A stretch of DNA of 54,200 nt from Acidobacteriota bacterium (GTDB taxonomy: Bacteria > Acidobacteriota > Blastocatellia > Pyrinomonadales > Pyrinomonadaceae). The stretch is taken from the NCBI GenBank assembly GCA_019239425.1, contig JAFAZX010000055.1, forward strand, positions 1 to 54,200. Direction: 5' to 3'. The first letter of the stretch is position 1, and each line of letters opens with the position of its first letter. Both the position numbers and the translations under genes were made by a program. Shown here piece after piece: positions 8,920 to 16,245 of this stretch. The notes beneath the pieces were generated by a model. That model saw nothing but the letters and a program-made list of their open reading frames with translations. It searched no databases and was not told the DNA's origin.

Positions 8920-8949
8920 CGGCGGGTCTGTCAGCTTAGACACCCGCCG
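8920..8949 (-). terminator. Small hairpin after the 8981-9856 gene
   Basis: CGGCGGGT (8920-8927) pairs with ACCCGCCG (8942-8949). It lies 31 bases past the stop codon at 8981 and just before the ribosome site of the next leftward gene. No T-tract follows, so termination is only possible. Confidence 0.35.
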
Positions 8950-8980
8950 CCCCGCGACGTTCCCGAACTTTTCATCCACG

Positions 8981-9856
8981 TCAGTATCGCGGCGGAGGCT
9001 CGGGGCTGTAGCGCGGCTCCTCGAAGCCGCGCGCACGCTCGCGCCTGCGGAGCGCGTCGTCGTCGCGCCACGGCCGCGGCAGAAGGCCCAGACGCACTAG
9101 CGCGTCGCGGTACTCGTAGCGCACGGTCAACTCGGCCGCGGGGCTTCGGTCGAGCGACATCTGTATCCAGGTGACGTCGTTCCCGACCGAGCGGCCGATG
9201 CCCGTGGCGGCGTAACCGTCGTCGTCGTAGCGCGGCCTGGCCGCGGTCGCGCCCGCGCTCTTCGAGCTACGCGCGCCGCCCTCACCGCGCATCTCGTTAT
9301 CCTTCGGCGCTTCGGAGCGGTCGCGCGTCCGGGTGGTCTCGTCGTCCTCGTACGGGCGCGGCGTGACGGGGTAGGGGCGCGGGGTGCTCTCGCGGAAGAA
9401 GACGGCGGTGATGACGCCGAGGTCTGAGGCGCGGCCCAGCCTGGCCGCGTAGGAGTCGCGCTCGGTCGTGAAGTAGAAGCGGCGCGCGCGGCTCGAACTC
9501 ATCTGCCAGCCGGAGACGCGGATGGTGCCGTAAGGCTCGATGACCCACTTGCTCGACTCCCACGCGGACGTGCGCCGGGCGTCGATGGTGTTGAGGCCGT
9601 CCACCGAGAGCGCGACGGCCACGCGCACGGGCAGGGGGTTGCGCAGAAGCAGCTCGTACTCCTCCCCCTCGCGCGCCTCGACGTAGCGCCGCCCGCGCCC
9701 GTAGATGGCTTCGAGCGGAGCGCCCCCGACCAGGACGTCCACGCCGAACGGGGCGTACAAAGGCCGCGCCCCACGACCCTCCTGCGCCGCGGCCGGCACG
9801 GCCCCCGCGAGCAGCAGGAAAGAACCGACCAACGCCAACGCACGCGCCTTGAACAT
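8981..9856 (-). CDS. Secreted protein of unknown function
   Basis: A 291-residue exported protein. The signal peptide ends around PAAAQEG at residue 25. A central domain (about 35-155) has beta-rich stretches, including EYELLLRNPLPVRVAVALSVDGLNTID and RFYFTTERDSYAARLG. From memory this resembles domains seen in hypothetical secreted proteins, but no function is known. The C-terminal third is rich in Arg, Asp, Glu and Pro and looks disordered apart from a short TVRYEYRDALVRLGLLP segment. GGAGGGAAG precedes the ATG. It lies downstream of the DsbA-VKOR pair on the same strand with about 70 bases between. Confidence 0.7.
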   Translation of the reverse strand: MFKARALALVGSFLLLAGAVPAAAQEGRGARPLYAPFGVDVLVGGAPLEAIYGRGRRYVEAREGEEYELLLRNPLPVRVAVALSVDGLNTIDARRTSAWESSKWVIEPYGTIRVSGWQMSSSRARRFYFTTERDSYAARLGRASDLGVITAVFFRESTPRPYPVTPRPYEDDETTRTRDRSEAPKDNEMRGEGGARSSKSAGATAARPRYDDDGYAATGIGRSVGNDVTWIQMSLDRSPAAELTVRYEYRDALVRLGLLPRPWRDDDALRRRERARGFEEPRYSPEPPPRY

Positions 9857-9923
9857 AGAGCTTCCCTCCTCCGGTCAGACTTCCACACGGGGAGAACGGG
9901 GAGAGGCGGAACTTCTTGCGCCG

Positions 9924-10385
9924 CTAAGCCAGGCGCCGGCCTGTGCTCAGGAATCTGCGCGCGAGGACGAGGAGTGTGAGCGTGGTGGTGACGGCCGCCG
10001 AGATGAGGCAGTAGGTGCAGAAGGCGCGGATGACGAAGGCCTGCAGGTAGAGGAACCAGAGCGTCGCGAGAAACATGACGGCGACGAGGGGCGTGAGCAG
10101 CTTGCGCGCGCCGCCGTAGCCGTAGGCGGCGAGCGTCGCCAGCGAGAAGACCGCGAAGTACGCGAGGGCGCCGACGGCCGCGACGGGCACGCCGGCCGCG
10201 ACCGTCGCGTAGCTGCTCTGCAAGACCTCGTCGCAGCCGGAGACGACCATGCAGCGGACGCTCTGGCCCGTCAGGTGCTCGACCGTCAGGTAGGTCGCGT
10301 CGGCCAGCCCGACGAGCGCGACGAGCGCGACCGCCCAGTCCCAACCGCGGCCGCGCGCGCCGTCTTGAATCGCCTCGGTGCTCAT
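9924..10385 (-). CDS. Vitamin K epoxide reductase (VKOR) family protein
   Basis: A 153-residue polytopic membrane protein with four to five predicted helices. It has the active-site pair C123-C126 (FCTYC) and the shuttle cysteines C45 and C51 (RCMVVSGCDEV) expected of bacterial VKOR. In bacteria lacking DsbB, VKOR reoxidises DsbA and passes electrons to quinone. The upstream gene on the same strand encodes a DsbA-like protein and ends 3 bases before this start, so the two are almost certainly co-translated and function together. Confidence 0.9.
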   Translation of the reverse strand: MSTEAIQDGARGRGWDWAVALVALVGLADATYLTVEHLTGQSVRCMVVSGCDEVLQSSYATVAAGVPVAAVGALAYFAVFSLATLAAYGYGGARKLLTPLVAVMFLATLWFLYLQAFVIRAFCTYCLISAAVTTTLTLLVLARRFLSTGRRLA

Positions 10386-10388
10386 TCT

Positions 10389-11114
10389 TTACTTCGCCTG
10401 GCCGAGTGCCGCCTCGATCTCGTGGCGCAGGTCTTCCTCGGTGACGAGCTTGCCGGGCACCAGCTCGCGCCCGTTGAGGTAGACGGTCGGCGTGCCCTTC
10501 ACGCCGAGCGAGTTGCCGCGCAGCAGGTCGCTCTTGATGCGGTCGGCCAAGTCCTGCCGCTCCATGTCGGCCTTGAAGCGCTGCACGTCGAGCCCGAGCC
10601 GCGTCGCGTAGGAGTCGAACTGCACGCGCGGCTCCATCGACTCGCTCCACTCCTTCTGGTTGTCGTAGATGATGTCGTGCATCTCCCAGAACTTGCCCTG
10701 CTGCCCGGCGGCCTCGGCGGCGCGCGCCGCGAGGAAAGCGTACTTGTGCATCTGGAGCGGGAAGTTGCGGAAGACGAACTGGACGCGGTCCTGGTAGTCC
10801 TTGATCACGCGGCGCAGGCCCGGCTCCAGCACGCCGCAGGCGGGGCACTGGAAGTCGCTGAACTCTTCGACCGTGACGCGCGCCGTGGACGGGCCGCGCG
10901 TGTACGGGTTGGACGCGCCGGGCTGAATCGACTGCGGCCTCTGCGTCGGCGCCTGGCTGTTGACACTCTGCGAGACGTTGCCGCTGTTGTCGCCGGCCGA
11001 CTGGCGCGACAGGAGCACGACGGCGGCGATGACGCCGACGAGCACGACGCCGATGATGACGAATGGGAGCGGACTTTTCGACTTCGCGGGGACGTTGTTG
11101 GGGTTGCGACTCAT
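10389..11114 (-). CDS. DsbA-like membrane-anchored thioredoxin-fold oxidase
   Basis: A 241-residue protein with one N-terminal membrane anchor (about 16-36), a Gln/Ser/Pro-rich spacer, and a DsbA/DSBA-like thioredoxin domain. The active site is C90-P-A-C93 in DFQCPACG, and the cis-proline loop GVKGTPTVYL is present. This places it in the envelope, introducing disulfides into exported proteins. The frame is open to 11240 but the first 42 residues lack family resemblance; ATG 11114 with GGAAG upstream is chosen. It is transcribed just ahead of the VKOR gene that should reoxidise it. Confidence 0.88.
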   Translation of the reverse strand: MSRNPNNVPAKSKSPLPFVIIGVVLVGVIAAVVLLSRQSAGDNSGNVSQSVNSQAPTQRPQSIQPGASNPYTRGPSTARVTVEEFSDFQCPACGVLEPGLRRVIKDYQDRVQFVFRNFPLQMHKYAFLAARAAEAAGQQGKFWEMHDIIYDNQKEWSESMEPRVQFDSYATRLGLDVQRFKADMERQDLADRIKSDLLRGNSLGVKGTPTVYLNGRELVPGKLVTEEDLRHEIEAALGQAK

Positions 11115-11326
11115 TCGGTGGCTTCCGTCCGGGAATTGTTCTGAGGGGCGGGCCGGGCCGCCCTCCGATGCCGACATGGTAACACCTGCGCCTCCGTCAG
11201 TCGAAACCGGGGCGCACATCCGCTTAGAAAAAGCGGACACTTGTGTTAACTTTTGCGCACCCGTCCCCGCGATACTTTGTAGGTGCGCAGTCCCGAGACA
11301 TCGAGACCGAGGCCAATAGGAGGAGC

Positions 11327-11980
11327 ATGAGCTTGCGCGAGGCTATCACAAGGCTGCCCGACGACCCCGTCTCGATCTACGACCGCTTCACGAACCTCTA
11401 CGACCTGATGTTTCGGGTCAACGGGTACGGCCGCTCGGTCGAGCGCTACCTGCGCGAGAACCCCCTACCCCTGCCGCCGGGGGCGCGCGTGCTCGACGCG
11501 GGCTGCGGGACGGGCCTGCTCACGCTGGCCTTCCTCCGCGTGCACGAGCGCGCGGCGAACGTGGCCTCCATCGACCTCTCCCTGCGCTCGCTCCAGACGG
11601 CGCGCAAGGCGGCGCAGAAGCTCGCGCGCGGGACGCGGCGCCGCGTCTCCTTCGCGCAGTCGAACGCGCTCGCGCTCCCCTTCGCCGACGAGACTTTCGA
11701 CTTTGTGCTGACGAGCGGCGTGCTCGAATACCTCCCCTTGCGCGAGGGCCTCGGGGAGCTGGCGCGCGTGCTCGCGCCCGGCGGCCACCTCCTCTTCGTC
11801 CCCGTCCGCCCTTCGCCGCTGACGCTCCTGCTCGAAGTCATGTTCCGCTTCAAGGCGCACCCGCCCCTTGAGGTCGAAGCGGAGACGCGCCGCTACTTCC
11901 GCGTCCTCGACCACCACCACTTCGACCCCTTCGAGCCAATCGGCTGGACGAAATCGCTGGTGCTCGCGCAGAAACCCTGA
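11327..11980 (+). CDS. Class I SAM-dependent methyltransferase
   Basis: A 217-residue soluble enzyme. Motif I is VLDAGCGTG at 55-63, an acidic loop follows in ASIDLS, then LPFADETFDFVLTSGVLEYL and the post-motif LAPGGHLLFVPV. These define a Rossmann methyltransferase of the methyltransferase-11 type. The substrate cannot be told from sequence; small-molecule or lipid acceptors are common in this family. The start at 11327 has AGGAGG at the right distance, whereas the open frame from 11243 has none. It faces the divergent dsbA-like gene with about 210 bases between. Confidence 0.85.
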   Translation: MSLREAITRLPDDPVSIYDRFTNLYDLMFRVNGYGRSVERYLRENPLPLPPGARVLDAGCGTGLLTLAFLRVHERAANVASIDLSLRSLQTARKAAQKLARGTRRRVSFAQSNALALPFADETFDFVLTSGVLEYLPLREGLGELARVLAPGGHLLFVPVRPSPLTLLLEVMFRFKAHPPLEVEAETRRYFRVLDHHHFDPFEPIGWTKSLVLAQKP

Positions 11981-11984
11981 GTTC

Positions 11985-12061
11985 GTGATAAGTGATAAGT
12001 GATGAGTGATAAGAAAGAGCCGCGTGCCTTCTCTTATCACTCATCACTTATCACTTATCAC
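11985..12061. repeat. Inverted repeat of GTGATAA heptamers
   Basis: Arms 11985-12014 and 12032-12061 are perfectly complementary over 30 bases with a 17-base loop. The unit is GTGATAA with one GTGATGA. It lies between convergent genes: the left arm starts 5 bases after the methyltransferase stop, and the right arm contains the stop codon and final codons of the serine hydrolase. Confidence 0.92.
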
Positions 12062-13021
12062 TCCCTTAATCACTTCCCGCGCAACCGTCGGGATGATGTC
12101 GCGCTCTTTGGCGAAGTCTGTGGTGAAGGTGACGAGGACGAGGCGGCGGCCGTCGGGCAGTTCCAGGTAGGCGGCGTCGTGGCGGGCGGTGCTCGTCCAG
12201 CCGGCCTTCGACCAGAGGCGCGTGCCCGCCTCCAACGCGATGCCGGTGAAGCCGTGCGCCTGGTCGTCCGGGTCTTCGGACGTGCCCGCGAAGTCGCGCT
12301 TCAGAAGGTCGAGCATCCTGCGGCTGCGCTCGGGGCTGACGGCGCGGCCCGTCACTATCTCATACAACAGGCGCGCCGTGGCGTCGGTCGTCAGCTTGTT
12401 GCGGTTCTCGAACTTCGGCCCGAGGAACTGACGCTCGCGCCCGTACGGCCCCTCGCACCAGGGCTTCTGGTTGACGTTGATGCCCGCGGGGCCGACCGTG
12501 TAGCCGAGCGAGGCGTAGTAGCGGTTGACGACGTTCCGCTTCTCGCCCCACTTCTTCAGCTCCGCGGGCGAAAGCTCCGGCCCGCTCGTCACGCCCGTCA
12601 GAGAGTCGAGCACCATGTGCGTCGCGTCGTTCGAAGACTCGACGATCATGTCGCGCATCGCGCGCGCCAACTCCTCCGACTCCTTCAAACGCCCGTCCTC
12701 CATCCAGCGGTGCGCCGCGGCGAGGTAGAAGAGCTTGACGACACTCGCCGGGTAGATCGGCTCCGCGCCGCGGAAGCTCGCGCGCTCGGGCCGCGCCGGG
12801 TCGGTCAGGTCGATCAGCGTGACGGCAAAATTCTTCTCCGCGAGTCCCTTCTCCTTGAACTTGTCGAGCGCCGCGCGCGCCGCCCCGTCCACGACCTTCT
12901 GCAGACGCGCCGACGCGGCCGGCTCGACCGGCTTAGTCTTATCCTGCGCCAGCGGAGAGACCGCCAGCGTGCCCAACAGGCACGCGACGAAGAGCCACTT
13001 GCCTTTCAGTTCAGCGTTCAT
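12044..13021 (-). CDS. Class A beta-lactamase-like serine hydrolase
   Basis: A 325-residue exported protein with a signal peptide cleaved near SPLAQ. The nucleophile motif S93-V-V-K96, the second motif S129-S130-N131 and the third-motif equivalent SKAGWT match penicillin-recognising serine hydrolases of the class A beta-lactamase type. The SSN in place of SDN and the SKAGWT in place of KTG argue for a related hydrolase of unproven substrate, not a demonstrated beta-lactamase. It follows gltS by 12 bases on the same strand. Its last three codons and stop (S-D-K-stop) are made of the GTGATAA repeat units, so the C-terminus may have been changed by repeat insertion. Confidence 0.85.
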   Translation of the reverse strand: MNAELKGKWLFVACLLGTLAVSPLAQDKTKPVEPAASARLQKVVDGAARAALDKFKEKGLAEKNFAVTLIDLTDPARPERASFRGAEPIYPASVVKLFYLAAAHRWMEDGRLKESEELARAMRDMIVESSNDATHMVLDSLTGVTSGPELSPAELKKWGEKRNVVNRYYASLGYTVGPAGINVNQKPWCEGPYGRERQFLGPKFENRNKLTTDATARLLYEIVTGRAVSPERSRRMLDLLKRDFAGTSEDPDDQAHGFTGIALEAGTRLWSKAGWTSTARHDAAYLELPDGRRLVLVTFTTDFAKERDIIPTVAREVIKGVISDK

Positions 13022-13033
13022 CGTTCCCGGTTC

Positions 13034-14326
13034 CTATTTCCAGTACGTGTAGAGGTTGACGAAGAGGCCGATGACGACCGCGTTCGAGAAGTCTATGAAG
13101 AACGCGCCGACGACGGGGACGACGAGGAAGCTGCGCGGCGCGGGCGCGAAGCGCTCGACGAGCGCCTCCATGTTGGCGACCGCGTTGGCCGTGATGCCGA
13201 GGCCGAACCCGATGTGCCCGCTCGCCGTCACCGCCGCCTCGTAGTCGCGCCCCGACAAAGTGAACGTGACGAGCAGCGCGTACGCCACCGTCACCAAGAC
13301 CTGCACGCACAGGATGACGAGCATCGGCAGCGCCAGCCCCGCGATCTTCCAAAGTTCCAGACTCATCAGCGCGAGCACGAGGAAGAGCGCCAGCGACACG
13401 CCCGCGATTAACGCGACCGCACGCCCGTCGATGCGAAACCACCCCGCCCGGTCGTCCACGTTGCGCACCACGGCCGCCACCAACATCGCGCCGATGTAGT
13501 CGGGCAGGGTGAAGCTCGGACTCTTCAACAGCAGGCTCAGCACCGCGCCGACACCCATCACGAGCAGAACCAGCAGCAGGTTATGGAGCAGCAGTCCGGC
13601 CTCCACCGCCCTCTCGCCCTCCGCGGGCTCGCGCTCGCGCTCCTTGCCGTCGTCGTCCGGCGCGACCGTCGGGCTCAGCGCCCAGAACTCCTCCTCCTCG
13701 AAGAGCGTCTCGCCCCGCTCGCGCGCCGGCGCGAGCCGCAGTCGCCGGATCAGCGCCGTCGCCACGGGGTTCGCGACGAGGCTTGAGACGAAGATGCCGA
13801 AGAGGGCCGACGCGATGATGAGCGAGCCCGCGCCCGCGACGCCCAGCTCCGCGAACCTCGCCTCCCAGGCCTGCCCCGTCGCCGGCCCGCCCGTCAGCGT
13901 CAGCGAGCCGCAGATGACGCCGAGCAGCGCCGGCGCGCCCAACAGAACCGCCAGCCCCATCCCGACCGCGTTCTGCACGACGGCCGTCAAAGTCGCCAAA
14001 AGCCAGAAGAAGCCCATCCGCCAGCCGCCCGCGCGCAGCAGCCCGAAGGTCGCGCCCAGGCCGATGGTCGTGAAGAAGACGGTCTGCAGAGGCGCGCGCA
14101 AGCTGGTGTTCAGCGACACGCCCGCCACGCCCCACGCGCGCAGGCCGAAGACCAGCCCCGCGAACAGCAGCCCGCCCACGGCCGCCGCCGGCACGTTCGC
14201 GCGCGACAGCAAAGGCACCCGCCGCTGCACGAAATACCCCACGAACAACGCCAGCGCCGCCAGCGCCAGCGAGAACACGAGGTCGAACTTGATTGTCCTC
14301 AAGCCATCGACGACAGCAAACTCCAA
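13034..14326 (-). CDS. gltS: Sodium/glutamate symporter
   Basis: A 430-residue inner-membrane carrier with about ten to twelve hydrophobic helices in two halves, separated by a charged loop around 208-235. The first half holds the re-entrant TLTGGPATGQAW segment and the second half GHIGFGLGITANAVANM, both characteristic of GltS (the family usually has GGHGTA and GFGLGATPTAIANM). The family imports glutamate with sodium. The first-half motif GGPATGQ differs from the usual GGHGTA, so substrate may differ. It heads a two-gene unit with the serine hydrolase. Confidence 0.85.
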   Translation of the reverse strand: MEFAVVDGLRTIKFDLVFSLALAALALFVGYFVQRRVPLLSRANVPAAAVGGLLFAGLVFGLRAWGVAGVSLNTSLRAPLQTVFFTTIGLGATFGLLRAGGWRMGFFWLLATLTAVVQNAVGMGLAVLLGAPALLGVICGSLTLTGGPATGQAWEARFAELGVAGAGSLIIASALFGIFVSSLVANPVATALIRRLRLAPARERGETLFEEEEFWALSPTVAPDDDGKEREREPAEGERAVEAGLLLHNLLLVLLVMGVGAVLSLLLKSPSFTLPDYIGAMLVAAVVRNVDDRAGWFRIDGRAVALIAGVSLALFLVLALMSLELWKIAGLALPMLVILCVQVLVTVAYALLVTFTLSGRDYEAAVTASGHIGFGLGITANAVANMEALVERFAPAPRSFLVVPVVGAFFIDFSNAVVIGLFVNLYTYWK

Positions 14327-14347
14327 CGCTCAACCTCCGCAACATGG

Positions 14348-14426
14348 ATTGAACCACAGAGACACGGAGGCACAGCTTTGCCTTCAACTCCCAACAAGCT
14401 GTGCCTCTGTGTCTCTGTGGTTCAAT
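14348..14426. repeat. Inverted repeat, ACCACAGAGACAC type
   Basis: Arms 14348-14378 and 14396-14426 match at 30 of 31 positions with a 17-base loop. The right arm contains the stop codon (14422-14424) of the leftward amidohydrolase. It is nearly identical in sequence to the repeats at 24789-24854 and 38515-38583. Confidence 0.92.
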
Positions 14427-16116
14427 CTTTCTTCTCGTAGACGACGCGGCCGTCCATGATCGTCAACGTCACCCTGACCTTCTCAATCTCGGCGGGGTCT
14501 ATCTGGAAGATGTCTCGGTCGAGGATGACGAGGTCGGCGAGTTTACCCGTAGTGATGGTGCCTTTACTCTGCTCAGCGAACTCGGCGTAGGCAGAGCCGA
14601 CGGTGTAGGCGCGCACGGCCTCTTCAACGGTAATCTTCTGCTCGGGCACCCAGCCCTGCGGGTTCTTCCCGTCGAGCGTGCGGCGCGTGGCGGCGGCGTA
14701 GATGCCGAGGACGGGGTCGAGCGGCGCGACCGTCCAGTCGGAGCCGAAGGCGAGCACCGCGCCCGCGTCGAGCAGAGAGCGGAAGGCGTATGTCCCCTTC
14801 GCGCGCTCGCGGCCGATGCGCTTCTCGGCCCAGCGGCCGTCGTCGATGCAGTGGTAGGGCTGCATCGAGGCGATCACATGGTCGCGCGCGAAGCGCTGGA
14901 TGTCCCGCGGGCGCAGGTGCTGCGCGTGCTCGATGCGGAAGCGCCGGTCGCGCTCGCCGTTCTGCTTCTCGACGCGCTCGTAGATGGTCAGAATCCCGTC
15001 GTTGGCCCTGTCGCCGATGGCGTGGATAAGAACCTGGAGGCCGGCGCGGTCTGCGCCCTCGACGAACTTCTGCATCTCGCCCTCGGCGAAGCCGTCGCCG
15101 AGGCCGCTCGTGTTCGGCGCGTCCAGGTAGGGCTCGAAGAAGAGCGCGGTGGTCGAGCCGAGGCTCCCGTCGGCGAAGCCTTTGAGCCCGCCGATGCGCA
15201 GCATCTCGCTCCCGAAGGCGCGGCGGACGCCCACGCGCGAGAGCCTCTGCCAGTCGGGCAGGGGCGAGACGGCGTAGACGCGCGTCTTCAGCTCGCCGCG
15301 GTCGAGCAGCGTTTGGTAGACGCCCACGTCGTCGCCCGCCGACATGTCCTGCACGCTGGTCACGCCGTGCGCGGCGGCGTGCGCGGTCGCGGCGCGCGCG
15401 GCGTCGAGCTTCTCCTCGAAGCTGGACTCGGGCACTACCTTCCAGACGAAGCTCATCGCGGCGTCTTTCAGGACGCCGGTCGGCTCGCCCGTCGAGGGGT
15501 CGCGGACGATCTCGCCGCCCGCGGGCGACTGCGTCTCGCGCGTGACGCCCGCGAGCTTGAGCGCGTAGCTGTTGGCGAGCGCCATGTGCCCGTCCAGACG
15601 GTTGACGAAGACCGCGCGGTCGGGCGTGAACGCGTCAATCAACTCCTTGGTCGGCAGGGGCGCGGCCCCGTTAACGTTGGGCCAACTCTCGTGATCCCAG
15701 TCGCCGCCCGTAATCCAACGCCCCTTCGGGAGCTTTTCGGAGAAGCGGCGGATGCGCTCGGCGAACTCCTGCGGCGTCGAGGCGTCGCGCAGGTCGACGC
15801 TCGAAAGTTGAAAACCGCCGGACAGGAAGTGCACGTGCGCGTCGTTGAAGCCCGGCAGCACGAGCGCGCCCTTCGCGTCTATCACGCGCGTCTTCGGCCC
15901 CGCCAGCGCGCGCACCTCCGCGTTCGTGCCCACGGCCGCGACGCGTCTGCCGTAGACGGCCACGGCCTCGGCCGTCGGCCGCGCCGCGTCCAACGTGCGC
16001 ACGCGCGCGTTGACGACGACGAGGTCGGCCTCGAACTTCTGCGCTTCGGCCGCCGGAGGTTTGAAGAAGGCTGACATGAGACAGGCGACAAGGACTGAGG
16101 CAACAGATGCTCTCAT
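14422..16116 (-). CDS. Exported amidohydrolase of the YtcJ family
   Basis: A 564-residue metal-dependent hydrolase. The signal peptide runs to about PAAEAQ at residue 26. The amidohydrolase-3 features are LPGFNDAHVHFLSGG near the start of the barrel, LIHAIGDRAND and FRIEHAQH in the middle, and FGSDWTVAPLDP near the end, giving the expected His and Asp metal ligands. Substrates of YtcJ-like enzymes are mostly unknown (N-acyl amides or formamides in the few studied). ATG 16116 was chosen because the longer open frame to 16590 crosses the divergent gene and lacks a signal peptide. The ribosome site is weak. Confidence 0.85.
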   Translation of the reverse strand: MRASVASVLVACLMSAFFKPPAAEAQKFEADLVVVNARVRTLDAARPTAEAVAVYGRRVAAVGTNAEVRALAGPKTRVIDAKGALVLPGFNDAHVHFLSGGFQLSSVDLRDASTPQEFAERIRRFSEKLPKGRWITGGDWDHESWPNVNGAAPLPTKELIDAFTPDRAVFVNRLDGHMALANSYALKLAGVTRETQSPAGGEIVRDPSTGEPTGVLKDAAMSFVWKVVPESSFEEKLDAARAATAHAAAHGVTSVQDMSAGDDVGVYQTLLDRGELKTRVYAVSPLPDWQRLSRVGVRRAFGSEMLRIGGLKGFADGSLGSTTALFFEPYLDAPNTSGLGDGFAEGEMQKFVEGADRAGLQVLIHAIGDRANDGILTIYERVEKQNGERDRRFRIEHAQHLRPRDIQRFARDHVIASMQPYHCIDDGRWAEKRIGRERAKGTYAFRSLLDAGAVLAFGSDWTVAPLDPVLGIYAAATRRTLDGKNPQGWVPEQKITVEEAVRAYTVGSAYAEFAEQSKGTITTGKLADLVILDRDIFQIDPAEIEKVRVTLTIMDGRVVYEKKD

Positions 16117-16245
16117 CAAGGGTTCATTCCTATGTCTTTTGGAGACGGCCGGGCGCGCAGTGTTACTCTGACGACGGACGCGTAGTGTATCATTGCGCCG
16201 TCGCCTTCCGGCAAGAATTTTCCGAAGCAAACTTGTAAGACTCAC

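Noticed and set aside
12044..13021. True beta-lactamase resistance gene
   Set aside because: The SSN and SKAGWT motifs depart from SDN and KTG. Chromosomal context with gltS gives no sign of a resistance cassette, so only the superfamily is claimed.
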